Notes under the pieces: model-generated
The model's database searches: none
What the model was told of the DNA's origin: nothing
What the model saw: the letters and a program-made list of their open reading frames with translations, nothing else
Part shown: piece after piece, positions 1-10,439 of the stretch
Numbering within the stretch: position 1 is the stretch's first letter
Layout of the letters: every line of letters begins with the position of its first letter
Source: Panulirus ornatus
Lineage: Eukaryota > Arthropoda > Malacostraca > Decapoda > Palinuridae
Direction: 5' to 3'
NCBI RefSeq assembly: GCF_036320965.1
Contig: NC_092262.1
Location: 7,923,072-7,987,071, forward strand
DNA: 64,000 bases
Made by a program: the position numbers and the translations under genes

Positions 1-165
1 ATATATATATATATGTATACGTTGAGATGTATAGGTATGTATATGTGCGTGTGTGGACGTGTATATACATGTGTATGTGGGTGGGTTGGGCCATTCTTTC
101 GTCTGTTTCCTTGCGCTACCTCGCTAACGCGGGAGACAGCGACATAGCAAAATAAATAAAAAAAA
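1..165 (+). mobile_element. LINE 3' tail copy (family A)
   Basis: This is the TG-rich stretch followed by the block with core CGCTACCTCGCTAACGCGGG and an A-rich end. The same block forms the 3' end of the LINE at 47069-48133, so this is read as a severely 5'-truncated LINE copy. It is cut by the left edge of the window and followed directly by (TA)n. Confidence 0.75.
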
Positions 166-166
166 A

Positions 167-236
<70 letters not shown>

Positions 237-295
237 ATAAGGTATTTCTTTGATGTATTTTATTTCATTTATCATATTATATTTACTCAATAAGA

Positions 296-379
<84 letters not shown>
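166..379. repeat. (TA)n microsatellites
   Basis: Two long TA arrays (about 168-232 and 297-379) are separated by about 65 bp of AT-rich sequence. They lie between a family A and a family B repeat, an arrangement repeated elsewhere in the window. Open reading frames of Tyr-Ile repeats here are artefacts. Confidence 0.95.
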
Positions 380-382
<3 letters not shown>

Positions 383-631
383 ATTTTTTTTTCAAACTAT
401 TCGCCATTTCCCGCGTTAGCGAGGTAGCGTTAATTACAGAGGACTGGGCCTTTGAGGGAATATCCTCACCTGGCCCCCTTCTCTGTTCCTTCTTTTGGAA
501 AATTTAAAAAAAAATAATGAGAGGGGAGGATTTCCAGCCCTCCGCTCCCTCCCCTTTTAGTCGCCTTCTACGACACGCAGGGAATACGTGGGAAGTATTC
601 TTTCACCCCTATCCCCAGGGATAATATATAT
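380..631 (-). mobile_element. SINE-like family B repeat
   Basis: This is a copy of a ~240-bp repeat found at five other places (6527, 6846, 15553, 20927, 51624). In sense orientation it starts with CCCTGGGGATAGGGG, passes through a T-rich tract and ends with the core CGCTACCTCGCTAACGCGGG followed by AATGGCGAATAG. It has no coding capacity. The sense orientation is set by the similarity of its end to the LINE 3' tail, so here it lies on the minus strand. A short (TA)n run follows. Confidence 0.75.
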
Positions 632-802
632 ATATATATATATTATATAAACAATGGAGAGGTATTCCTGAGTCGATTTTGAAGTTTTATCATTGTAATT
701 ATGCATAATGAAGGAAGGTAATGTAATAGTAAGATGTGTTATATGTAATATGATGATCCTGGCTGGAGCACAGAGTAATGAAGATGTGTGACCATTCTTC
801 AG

Positions 803-879
803 GTCAAGGGGACAACAACACCAGACCTGACCGACGTAGTGACGCTCGCTCTGGCCACCAGACCTGACGCTCTACACAG
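803..879 (+). CDS. GT13-family glycosyltransferase, exon A (partial gene)
   Basis: This is the first visible exon of a glycosyltransferase of the POMGNT1/MGAT1 (GT13) family; earlier exons lie left of the window. It follows an acceptor TTCTTCAG and ends at the donor CACAG|GTGAG. The frame reads VKGTTTPDLTDVVTLALATR and then PDALH, with the last codon split after two bases. Joined to exon B it gives ALATRPDALHRLLVSL, which corresponds to the start of the GT13 catalytic domain (in POMGNT1 a VAGNRPNYLYRMLRSLL-like segment), the first strand and helix of the nucleotide-binding fold. A (GT)n array begins 14 bp after the donor. The family call comes from the combined exons A-C; enzymatic specificity cannot be told. 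Confidence 0.65.
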
Positions 880-892
880 GTGAGATGCCCTC

Positions 893-1055
893 CCTGTGTG
901 TGTGTGTGTGTGTGTTGTGTGTGGGTGTTTATGTGCGTGTGTGTGTGGGTGTTTATGTGCGTGTGTGTGTGGGTGTGTGTGTTGTGTGTGGGTGTTTATG
1001 TACGTGTGTGTGTGTGTGTGTGTGTGTCTGTGTGTGTGTGTTGTGTGTGGGTGTT

Positions 1056-1104
<49 letters not shown>
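893..1104. repeat. (GT)n array with longer TGTGGGTGTTTATGTG units
   Basis: This is a complex GT array just inside the intron after exon A. Pure GT runs alternate with a recurring GTGTGGGTGTTTATGTGCGT module. The Cys/Val-rich frames across it are artefacts. Confidence 0.95.
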
Positions 1105-1111
<7 letters not shown>

Positions 1112-1325
1112 CGTATTTGCCTTTGGAACCCTCTATCTCAGATATTAGGATGTTAAATCTTTGATCAATCTTATGCTACCATAAGGTCATGCAAACAGAG
1201 CTGGTCACGCGATACATGATTAACGAAGGTCACGTGAGGCAGGGGGGTTGGGGGGGTGGTGGTTAGAGGTCACGTGACATGACCCAAACAGCCGTGGTGA
1301 CCTCAGATGTGTACGCTACCTTCAG

Positions 1326-1413
1326 GTTACTGGTGTCCCTGGCGGCTGCTGCTGGTGGAAAGAATGTCTCCATCGTCGTATTCACCAACGAGCCATCGCA
1401 CGAACTTACCAAG
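1326..1413 (+). CDS. GT13-family glycosyltransferase, exon B
   Basis: The exon follows the acceptor CTACCTTCAG and ends at the donor ACCAAG|GTATGC. One base completes the Arg codon begun in exon A, then 29 codons read LLVSLAAAAGGKNVSIVVFT and NEPSHELTK. The hydrophobic VSIVVF segment followed by a polar turn matches the second strand of the GT13 fold (MITVFIDG in POMGNT1). The exon ends in phase 0, while exon C needs two preceding bases, so either a small exon between them has not been found or one junction is wrong. The 3' end of this exon and the following intron are duplicated just downstream. Confidence 0.65.
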
Positions 1414-1690
1414 GTATGCTTAAGTCTCCCATGTAGGCTTATGTACATCCGTTTTTTGTTGTTCAAAATTGTGAAAAAAAAAAAGAAAACTTCATTCTCA
1501 AGAGAAAATGGACTTTGTTAACTTTGACCCTCTTCGTTCCTCGTAGTTACTAACGAGCCGTCGTATGAGCTTACTAAAATATGCTTAAGTCTCCCATGTA
1601 CGTCTCTGTACACCCGTTTTTTGTTGTTCAAAAAATGTGAAAAAAAAAAAAAAGGTTTCAATCTCAAAAGAAAATGAACTTTGTTAACGG
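1381..1690 (+). repeat. Tandem duplication of exon B end plus intron start
   Basis: Bases ~1381-1521 and ~1549-1690 are two diverged copies of the same ~140-bp segment. Each contains ACGAGCC(A/G)TCG, then ATGCTTAAGTCTCCCATGTA, then a CCGTTTTTTGTTGTTCAAAA stretch and a poly-A tract. The first copy is the functional exon end with donor AAG|GTATGC. In the second copy that position reads AAAATATGC, so the GT is lost and it cannot be spliced as an exon end. Confidence 0.85.
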
Positions 1691-2034
1691 TGAGGTGATT
1701 GCGACTTGATTTGCGACGGGGTTAGGTTTTCTATACGGCGGCGAAGGGGGTAAATGGCAGCAAAGAAAACGGGGAGCAGGAGCCAAGAATTTCATTGTGC
1801 TCGAAAACGTCTCAGGAACTGGTTGAGGAGAAGGGAGAACCTGAGAGTTCCTCGCTGTTGCTTCGTTTTCCTCCTCGCTGCCTCCGTACCCAAACTGGTT
1901 CTACGCTCAGGTCGCCCAGTCTCGCAAAACCGTAGTAGATTTAAGATCTGTTGACTGAATGTAAGGATTCCAATTGTGGAAATAAATTTTTTTTTTTTTC
2001 AAAGAAATTTCTGATATCAGGTCCCTGGGTTCAT

Positions 2035-2866
2035 TAAGATGGTACGACCCTTGAGCACGATGGTACGACCCTTGAGCACGACGGTACAACTCGAGCACGA
2101 CGGTACGACCCATGAGCACGACGATACGACCCTTGAGCACGACGGTACGACCCTCGAGCACGACGGTACGACCCATGAGCATGACGGTGCGACCCTTGAG
2201 CACGACGATACGACCCTCGAGCACGACGGTACGACCCTTGAGCACGACGATACGACCCTTGAGCACGACGGTACGACCCTCGAGCACGACGGTACGACCC
2301 ATGAGCATGACGGTGCGACCCTTGAGCACGACGGTACGACCCTTGAGCACGACGATACGACCCTTGAGCACGACGGTACGACCCTTGAGCACGACGATAC
2401 GACCCTCGAGCACGACGGTACGACCCTTGAGCACGACGATACGACCCTTGAGCACGACGGTACGACCCTCGAGCACGACGGTACGACCCTTGAGCACGAC
2501 GGTGCGACCTTTGAGCACGACGATACGACCCTTGAGCACGACGATACGACCCTCGAGCACGACGGTACGACCCTTGAGCACGACGATACGACCCTTGAGC
2601 ACGACGGTACGACCCTCGAGCACGACGGTACGACCCTTGAGCACGACGATACGACCCTTGAGCACGACGGTACGACCCTCGAGCACGACGGTACGACCCT
2701 CGAGCACGACGGTACGACCCTTGAGCACGACGGTGCGACCTTTGAGCACGACGATACGACCCTTGAGCACGACGATACGACCCTCGAGCACGACGGTACG
2801 ACCCTTGAGCACGACGATACGACCCTTGAGCACGACGGTACGACCCTCGAGCACGACGGTACGAGC
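2035..2866. repeat. 21-bp minisatellite array, copy 1 (about 40 units)
   Basis: The array is built of near-identical 21-bp units containing ACCCTTGAGCACGACGG and varying mainly at a few sites (CTTGAG/CTCGAG/CATGAG, CGGTAC/CGATAC/CGGTGC). Groups of units recur at higher order: the block starting with GCGACCTTTGAG at 2504 recurs at 2735, 231 bp or 11 units later. Because 21 is a multiple of three and the unit lacks stops, several frames on both strands are open for about 300 codons. I treat these as artefacts. Confidence 0.97.
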
Positions 2867-3149
2867 CATGAGCTCAATGGTACCGTCGCGTTCAATGGTT
2901 CTGCCCTCGTGTTCAAAGATTGTGTTCAATGGATCTCTACCATTGGCTTTGTTTAAGGCGGGAGTTCACCATAGACTTTCCACACTCCACTTCCACCTCG
3001 TATAGTAATCACTCGCTCTTGATATAATAGGCAACTTTATCCACTCGTATTGGAACAACTTACGACAATTAGATGGTTCACGGCAGTAAACAACCCTACG
3101 CTGTGTATAGACACCATTACACTGAGCAGAGGAAATGGTTTAAGATCGG

Positions 3150-3858
3150 AATCTCTATATATTTGACTCTATCAGGATCAGATGTTATGACCTCTATATA
3201 TTTGACTCTATCAGGATCAGATGTTATGAACTCTATATATCAGGATCAGATGTTATGAACTCTATATATCAGGATCAGATGTTATGACCTCTATATATTT
3301 GACTCTATCAGGATCAGATGTTATGAACTCTATATATCAGGATCAGATGTTATGACCTCTATATATTTGACTCTATCAGGATCAGATGTTATGAACTCTA
3401 TATATCAGGATCAGATGTTATGAACTCTATATATCAGGATCAGATGTTATGAACTCTATATATCAGGATCAGATGTTATGAACTCTATATATCAGGATCA
3501 GATGTTATGAACTCTATATATTTGACTCTATCAGGATCAGATGTTATGAACTCTATATATCAGGATCAGATGTTATGAACTCTATATATCAGGATCAGAT
3601 GTTATGAACTCTATATATCAGGATCAGATGTTATGAACTCTATATATCAGGATCAGATGTTATGAACTCTATATATCAGGATCAGATGTTATGAACTCTA
3701 TATATCAGGATCAGATGTTATGAACTCTATATATCAGGATCAGATGTTATGAACTCTATATATTTGACTCTATCAGGATCAGATGTTATGAACTCTATAT
3801 ATCAGGATCAGATGTTATGACCTCTATATATTTGACTCTATCAGGATCAGATGTTATG
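3150..3858. repeat. 29-bp minisatellite with 39-40-bp variant units
   Basis: The basic unit contains CAGGATCAGATGTTATG followed by AACTCTATATAT. Longer units carry an extra TTTGACTCTAT insert. Roughly 22 units lie in the intron between exons B and C. No coding signal is seen. Confidence 0.95.
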
Positions 3859-4113
3859 ATTGAGGGCAAAGGAGAGGGAGGGGAAGATGGAGGTGAAATA
3901 TGGTATGGCTGGCGTAAGAAATAAACAGTGAAATATAATGGCGGAAAGGAAATAATTCATATGGGGGAAAAAAATGGGTTCTGACAATGGTGAGTTTAAG
4001 CGCCATGTTGCATCGCATGACGTCAACAATATGGCGTGTTGTTCTCGGCCACTGTAATGTTTGGCAGAAGATGGGATGATGGAGCAGGAGGAGTGGCTTG
4101 GTGTCCACATGCA

Positions 4114-4500
4114 CCTGTCGGTGGAGGTGGAGGAGGTGGTGGAGTGTGAAGGAGGAGGAGGAGGAGATGGTAGAGTGTGGAGGTGGAGGAGATGGTAGAG
4201 TGTGGAGGTGGAGGAGGTGGTGGAGTGTGAAGGAGGAGGAGGAGGAGGAGGTGGTGGAGTGTGAAGGAGGAGGAGGAGGAGGTGGTGGAGTGTGAAGGAG
4301 GAGGAGGATGTGGTGGAGTGTGGAGGTGGAGGAGGTGGTGGAGTGTGAAGGAGGAGGAGGATGTGGTGGAGTGTAAAGGAGGTGGAGGAGGTGGTGGAGT
4401 GTGAAGGAGGAGGAGGATGTGGTGGAGTGTGGAGGTGGTAGAGTGTGAAGGACGAGGAGTATGTGGTGGAGTGTGGAGGTGGTGGAGGAGGTGGTTGTGG
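4114..4500. repeat. Purine-rich GGA/GGT minisatellite
   Basis: This ~390-bp strand-asymmetric tract is almost free of C on the + strand. It is built from GGAGG, GGTGGTGGAGTGT and GAAGGAGGAGGA modules. Such tracts can form G-quadruplex or triplex DNA in principle. The minus-strand Pro/Ser/His-rich frames are artefacts. The ~105 bp to the next array (to 4605) is not recognised. Confidence 0.9.
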
Positions 4501-4605
4501 TTCCCTCATCCTCCGCCTCCACACTCCACCATGGCCCTCGAGGTGTCGCTCCATGGCTCGGTTTGACGTACGTTAGGAAAATCGTCGTGGTCTCTCTGAT
4601 CCCTT

Positions 4606-4983
4606 TGAACACGACAGTACGACCCTTGAACACGACGGTACGACCCTCGAGCACGACGGTACGACTTGAGCACGACGGTACGACCTTTGTGCTCGACGGT
4701 ACGACCGTTGAGCACAATGGTACGACCGTTGCGCACGACGGTATGACCGTTGAACACAATGACACGACCCTTGCGCGCACAACGGTACGACCCTTGAGCA
4801 CGACGGTACGACCGTTGAGCACAACGTTACGACCCTTGAGCACGACGGTACGATCCTTGAACACAACGGTACGACCCTTGAACACGATGACACGACCCTT
4901 GCGCGCACAACGGTACGACCCTCGAACACAACGGTACGACCGTTGTGCACAACGTTACGACCCTTAAGCACGACGGTACGACC
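4606..4983. repeat. 21-bp minisatellite array, copy 2
   Basis: This is the same family as 2035-2866 but more diverged, with ACGGTACGACC linked to CCTTGAACACAACGG, CCGTTGAGCACAA and CTTGCGCGCACAA variants. It ends 28 bp before exon C, and its C-rich end runs into that exon's polypyrimidine tract. Confidence 0.93.
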
Positions 4984-5011
4984 CCCCCCCCTCTACCCCA
5001 ATCCCTTACAG

Positions 5012-5206
5012 CTATCATGACGACCGGCAGGTGTGTGAAAGCCACGGGGTACAGCTGGAGGCCACGGGTCGTGCATCGGACTGCCTGGGTCTCCATGTGT
5101 CGCGCTTGTACGAGTCGGCTTTAAGGGCCACCCTCATCCTCAAGCCGAGGGCGAGCTTCATCATCACGCTGGAGGACGACATGGAGGTCTTCCCCACCTT
5201 CTACAG
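5012..5206 (+). CDS. GT13-family glycosyltransferase, exon C (catalytic EDD motif)
   Basis: This is the most diagnostic exon of the gene. It lies between the acceptor CCCTTACAG and the donor CTACAG|GTAGGT and has 64 complete codons. It begins with YHDDRQVCESHGVQLEATG, continues with LHVSRLYESALRATLILKPR and ends with FIITLEDDMEVFPTFY. The last part matches the GT13 segment in which a helix is followed by a hydrophobic strand and the Glu-Asp-Asp metal- and UDP-GlcNAc-binding motif (VSQHYKASLTATF and then VVLEEDLDI in POMGNT1; VVVEDDLEV in MGAT1). Such enzymes are Golgi type II membrane proteins that add GlcNAc in beta-1,2 linkage to mannose. Only the frame with two bases donated by the previous exon is open, which does not fit exon B directly. 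Minisatellites lie on both sides. Confidence 0.8.
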
Positions 5207-5284
5207 GTAGGTCGTGCGTGTGGAGGTTGGAGACTTACCCTATATATGACAGGCGATGTACGTGTGAGGCGTCGGCCATGGCTC

Positions 5285-5647
5285 CATACGAATCGCTTCG
5301 AGACGCGAGTTCGAAGCTTCAGTTCGACGGGTCCGGGGGGGACCGAAACCTGCCCCCGGAATACGATTTACATAACAGAAAACGGGCGTCCCTCAGGACG
5401 ACAATGGTACGTTCCTAACGTTTTCTGACGGACGATGACGTAGTGGAAAACAAGTTAAGGGCGAACATACGAGTCGCTTCGAGACGCGCGTTCGAAGCTT
5501 CAGTTCGACGGGTCCGGGGGGGACCGAAACCTGCCCCCGGTATAGGGTTTACATAAGAATAGAAAACGGGCGTCCCTCAGGGCGACAATAATACGTTGCT
5601 CACGTTTTCTGATGGACAATGACGTAGTGGAAAACAAGGGCGAATAT
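5285..5647 (+). repeat. Tandem duplication, ~181-bp unit
   Basis: Two diverged copies begin at about 5285 and 5466. Each contains GCTTCGAGACGCG, a palindromic TTCGAAGCTTC, the G-run GGTCCGGGGGGGACCG opposite CCTGCCCCCGG (a potential hairpin) and GACGTAGTGGAAAACAAG. The unit is not recognised. Confidence 0.9.
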
Positions 5648-5695
5648 TGAGTATATATGATATTCCTCGACGACCTTAGAAGCCCTGAACTTGCG

Positions 5696-6345
5696 TCTCC
5701 TTAAACACGACGGTACGACTATTTGAGAACGAAGGTACGACCCTTTGAAAACGAAGGCACGACCCTTTGAGAACGAAGGAACGACCCATGAGAGCGAAGG
5801 CACGACCCTCTGAGAACGAAGGAACGACCCATGAGAACGAAGCTACGACCCTTTGAAAACGAAGGAACGACCCTCTGAGAACGAAGCTACGACCCATGAG
5901 AACGAAGCTACGACCCTTTGAAAACGAAGGCACGACCTTTGACAACGAAGGAACGACCCTCTGAGAACGAAGCTACGACCCATGAGAACGAAGGTGCGAC
6001 CCTTTGACAACGAAGGAACGACCCTCTGAGAACGAAGGTACAGACCCTTGAGAACGAAGGTACGACCCTTGACAACGAAGGAACGACCCTCATGAGAACG
6101 AAGGTACGAGCACTGAGAACGATGTTACGACCCTTGAGGACGAAGGTACGACCCTTTGAGAACGAAGGAACGATCCTCTGAGAACGAAGATACGACTCTT
6201 GATGAAGGTACGACCCTTGAGGACGAAGCTACGACCCTTTGAGAACGAAGGTACAGCCCCTTGAGAAAGGTACGACCCTTTGAGAACGAACGTATGACCC
6301 TTTGAGAACGAAGGTACGACCCTTGAGAACGAAGGTACGACCTTT
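5696..6345. repeat. 21-bp minisatellite array, variant form (copy 3)
   Basis: The units contain ACGACCCTTTGAGAACGAAGG, shown here in variant-rich form with CTCTGAGAACGAAG and CCATGAGAACGAAG. Length and spacing match the arrays at 2.0, 4.6 and 23.9 kb, but GCACGACGG is replaced by GAACGAAGG. It lies about 490 bp downstream of exon C. Phe/Ser/Val-rich minus-strand frames across it are artefacts. Confidence 0.92.
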
Positions 6346-6462
6346 GAAGCTACGACAGCGTTCCGACACATGGTTACGATGGCCATGTTATTTGACCTGA
6401 CTCCTCCCTCAATAAGGTCGGATCAGAGGCCAGGTCGTCGTATTGAGAAAGCCCACACTGCT

Positions 6463-6525
6463 GTGCCCCAGGGTAGTCGTACACCATCGTGCCCCAGGGT
6501 AGTCGTACACCATCGTGCCCCAGGG
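6463..6525. repeat. 26-bp direct repeat, 2.5 copies
   Basis: The unit begins GTGCCCCAGGGTAGTCGTAC and recurs directly before a family B repeat. The last unit is cut at CCAGGGTATCCG, where the family B sequence begins. Confidence 0.85.
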
Positions 6526-6526
6526 T

Positions 6527-6770
6527 ATCCGTGGGGATAGGGGATTAAGAATACTTCCCACGTATTCCCTGCGTGTCGTAGAAGGCGACTAAAAGGGGAG
6601 GGAGCGGGGGGCTGGAAATCCTCCCCTCTCGTTTTTTTTTTTTTAAATTTTCCAAAAGAAGGAACAGAGAAGGGGGCCAGGTGAGGATATTCCAAAAAAG
6701 GCCCAGTCCTCTGTTCTTAACGCTACCTCGCTAACGCGGGAAATGGCGAATAGTTTAAAAGAAAGAAAGA
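6527..6770 (+). mobile_element. SINE-like family B repeat (sense)
   Basis: This copy runs from GTGGGGATAGGGG through the T-rich tract to the core CGCTACCTCGCTAACGCGGG and GAATAGTTTAAAAGAAAG. It is followed by a (TA)n array and then a minus-strand copy, so the pair forms a large inverted repeat. Confidence 0.75.

Positions 6771-6772
<2 letters not shown>

Positions 6773-6830
<58 letters not shown>
6773..6830. repeat. (TA)n microsatellite
   Basis: A pure TA run followed by a T-run, forming the centre between two oppositely oriented family B copies. Confidence 0.95.
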
Positions 6831-6845
<15 letters not shown>

Positions 6846-6846
<1 letters not shown>

Positions 6847-7077
6847 CATACTATTCGCTATTTCCCGCGATAGCGAGGTAGCGTTAAGAACAGAGGACTG
6901 GGCCTTTGAGGGAATATCCTCACCTGGCCCCCTTCTCTGTTCCTTCTTTTGGAAAAAAAAAAAAAAAAAAAAAACGAGAGGGGAGGATTTCCAGCCCCCC
7001 GCTCCCTCCCCTTTTAGTCGCCTTCTACGACACGCAGGGAATACGTGGGAAGTATTCTTTCTCCCCTATCCCCAGGG

Positions 7078-7080
<3 letters not shown>
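6846..7080 (-). mobile_element. SINE-like family B repeat (antisense)
   Basis: This is the mirror copy of 6527-6770, ending at CCCTATCCCCAGGGA. The tails of the two copies face each other across (TA)n. A TA array follows at 7081-7136. Confidence 0.75.
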
Positions 7081-7140
<60 letters not shown>

Positions 7141-7321
7141 ATATATGTGTATATATGTTTGTGTACTTATATATATATATGTATACGTTGAAATGTATGG
7201 GTATGTATATGTGCTAGTGTGGATGTGTATGTATATACATGTGTATGTGGGTGGGTTGGGCCATTCTTTCGTCTGTTTTCATGCGCTACCTCGCTAACGC
7301 GGGAGACAGCGACAAAGTATA

Positions 7322-7395
<74 letters not shown>
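7081..7395 (+). mobile_element. LINE 3' tail (family A) between (TA)n arrays
   Basis: A TA array (7081-7136) is followed by TG-rich sequence and by GGGTTGGGCCATTCTTTCGT, the core CGCTACCTCGCTAACGCGGG and GACAGCGACAAAGTATAATA, ending at about 7325. A second TA array runs to 7395. The 3' half is nearly the same as the tail of the LINE at 47069-48133. Confidence 0.75.
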
Positions 7396-7401
<6 letters not shown>

Positions 7402-9600
7402 TTATTTCCTGAGGTAGTCTTCTATTAAACCCATGGAAATGACGGGCGAGAACGCTGGCCATTTAAGAACTTGCCCTCGCATTACCAAACCCGACAGTTT
7501 AATGGCTTAATTAGAACATGATATCGACATTTTTACGACGGCGCACCGGGGGGGGGGGGGGGGAGAGGGGCAAGAAATCCACATTATTAATGCATGTAGT
7601 GAAAAAAGACGTGAAGGGGTGGGAGGACATTCTTTTCTTGCTCACGTATTACGAGTTTCGCTAACGTATTACGAGTTCCTTAAACTTCACGTGGATTCGG
7701 AAGACTAATACTTCTCGAATAGTGTCTAATTTGGCAATTAATCTCTTTCGTAGATATATGTAGAGTAAGACGAATGATAGAGTTCTATGTACCATTAGAG
7801 GCAATATGGCCATTTGGGGTATAAAATGTGCATAGATTTGTATGAGTGGATCTGATGGCGAAGGTGGACAGTTGCCAATACCCAAATTACCCTTAAAAAT
7901 CATAAGCTTTTCAAAGAATATACGCACCAGTTTAAGTAATACAGTGTAGATTTTGTACCAGAAAACGATAAATGTATCTTATTAATCATGTGTGAATGGA
8001 CAGGGTAAAATAGATTTAATTCATGTCGTAAAAGAAAAGAAAAAAAAAAAGGTGATGGCAACACATATCAAGGCGGTCCGTGAACAATAGCTTTGGTTTC
8101 AGCGTTTCTGCATTACGTCATTTATTGAATATAGTCGATGGTTTTTTCTGTTTTAATTGTGCTGGATATTTATGGGAAGAGGATAAGATCTTCAGTATAA
8201 TATTCATATATACATATATAAAAGGGACGGGCTACCGTCTCCCGCACGAAGTTACAGAAGGCGGGAAACTGAGTTGTGGTAGATATGTGTAATATTCTCC
8301 CTTCCTGGAACTCATTTCTAATTCTTTCATGTTTTACTCCTTGTATATACTGACAGCGACACTGCCTCTCCTCTGTCTCCGAGTCCCATGTTTTGGCAAG
8401 CCTTCAGTATTATTATTTTTTTCCATTTCTTCCCATGTTCTTTCGTCCAGCTCTCACAAGGCAGTGCATTGTATGGGAGTGTATGGCTCTCTAATAGGGG
8501 TCACCTTATTTTGAGAATAGTTTATTTAATTCTAAATTCTGAGTATAGCTTATTTAACCATTAGAAGTAGAAAGATCGACTGAGGAAGATTACTGATATC
8601 GTAAAATAGTTAGAGTCTTCAGAAATCTGAAAGAGTAACCTGAAGCCAAATATGAAGTGTGGCGATCCCAGATCCATATACTGGAGAGAACTTTTGCCAC
8701 ATTTCCTCCTCCCAGAACCAAGGGAAGCCTCAAATTTGTGCGGTAATCACTACTGTTTGCGTCGCTCTGTTGCTTCTCAGTCGTTTCTGTAAGGCAGGAA
8801 ATGGTTCTTGTCCTGTTGGCCTACAGTAGTCACACTTAAGAAGCGCCAACGAATTTTTTTTCGTAATAAGACAGACCCCTCTCAAAAAAAAAAATGGATT
8901 TGTACCCATCTCTTTAGTTTGCGCCTGGATAGGTTTGGATAAATATTTGATTTAGTACATTTTATGGTGATTTTGACATGGTTGCGAGAGATGTTTGGCG
9001 ATGTTACGTTCCCTATAGACAAATTCAGATTGGTCACTTCGTCTATAAATATGGCGCCTTCGTACACCACTGTGTTGTGTTGATTGACTCCGATTGAAAG
9101 ACGACAATTAACCTTTTGTCTTTCGATATGAAGATCTTTGATGACCCGGATTAATAGGAATGTGTAATTTTTTTTAAATGATTTCCTCCATATTATATCG
9201 TCTTAGAATAATTAGCAGGACCTCAGAGTTTATTTTTGGCAGTCATGTATGGAAGCATACGACTCGGCAGCGTTGTCATGTGTCAATAGTTATCCCGTAG
9301 GAACTGTGGAACCAGAGTCCACCCCGAGCGGGCCCCAAGACAGAATCTGGAAGGGTTTTTTTTTTTTTTTTCTTCTTTTTTTGCCCCGTATGCTCCGTGA
9401 TTTACTCTCCCTCTCTGCTCGTCGGGTTCCTCGTCATATTGTCCGCATACTTGAGTTTAAATTTGAACTCTTTGTTTATGGAGGGGAAAAATGGCTTATA
9501 TTCTTTCTTATGCACGAGCTGGAAGTGTTGGGGAAGGCTGTAGTGTTCGTACGGTAGCGTGATGTGTAGGTAAGAGGGGGGAGGGGGTCATTAAAGAGAC
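7396..9600. other. Non-coding, no recognised feature
   Basis: Apart from a poly-G run near 7548-7563, I see nothing here. Frames are short and show no recognisable domain or well-placed splice signals. It would lie in the glycosyltransferase intron between exons C and D. Confidence 0.6.
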
Positions 9601-9607
9601 ACACTCC

Positions 9608-9610
<3 letters not shown>

Positions 9611-9644
<34 letters not shown>

Positions 9645-9806
9645 AGCCCCAGGGAAGGTGTTACGGGTGTGCGGCGGCAGTGGGGGCTCCATCACTTGTG
9701 TACCTGAGAGGCCAGGGCGCTACGTACACATGTTTACTCCCACCTCAGTCATGGCAGGGTTACATAATTCGACTGTCCGTGTGTGTGTGTGTGTGTGTGT
9801 GTGTGG
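9611..9806. repeat. (GT)n microsatellites
   Basis: Two GT runs (about 9611-9642 and 9779-9805) flank ~135 bp of moderately GC-rich sequence with no clear exon signals. Confidence 0.9.
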
Positions 9807-9967
9807 CATTCATGGGGGAACAGAGGTAGCCATGTTAGGTAACATTCCGTAATGGTAGGTATCAAGTATAGTTCGTTTATATTTACAAGTATTGATTCGT
9901 TCAGTTTTATAAGTTACTTGTTTATTTAGTCTCCAGTGCGGCGTTTGGCGTGTTCGTGCGCTGATGT

Positions 9968-10190
9968 AGTCCACATAGACACTAGCCAGCCCTTTATCCA
10001 TTACCCCAATGACGACTTACCCCACTGAGTACGATGACTTCCCTTGAGTACGATAACTTGTAGTTATGAAGAGGTCCACACAGACACTAGACAGCCCCTA
10101 ACCCATTACCCCAATGACGACTTACCCTAGTGAGTACGATGACTTCCCTTGAAGTACGATAACAACAATTGTAGTAAGGAAGAGGTCGAG
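9968..10190 (+). repeat. Tandem duplication, ~107-bp unit
   Basis: Two copies of a segment containing GACACTAG.CAGCCC, CCATTACCCCAATGACGACT and GAGTACGATGACTTCCCTTG begin near 9968 and 10075. They differ at scattered positions and by small indels. Confidence 0.88.
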
Positions 10191-10439
10191 AAAAATCACA
10201 CGGGGAAAATAATGTGGCTTGAAGGGCTGACAGTGTGGCCATTGTGGTGTACAGACTACTACATATGTAATCAGATACTAACAACAGAAGGGATTCAGAA
10301 AAAGTATAAGCGTAACAAATCTTTAAAGGGTTTCTATAAGAAAGAAATCATTACGTTTTTTTTCCCCTCGAGGTAGGATGAACTGTGTAATTCGGTCTGC
10401 CAGAAGGCTTTCTGCTGATAGATTAACGGGGAGGGTTTG

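Noticed and set aside
1228..1280. CACGTG E-box-like palindromes (GTCACGTGAC)
   Set aside because: They lie inside the intron between exons A and B with no sign of a promoter; too short to support a regulatory call.
1907..2956. Several ~300-codon open frames on both strands
   Set aside because: They follow from a stop-free 21-bp satellite whose length is a multiple of three; all give 7-residue repeats such as GTTLEHD or VVLKGRT without any unique coding flank.
3847..4885. Minus-strand Pro/Ser/His-rich frames of 235 and 343 codons
   Set aside because: They translate the GGA/GGT minisatellite and the neighbouring 21-bp array; two frames are open at once with equally low complexity.
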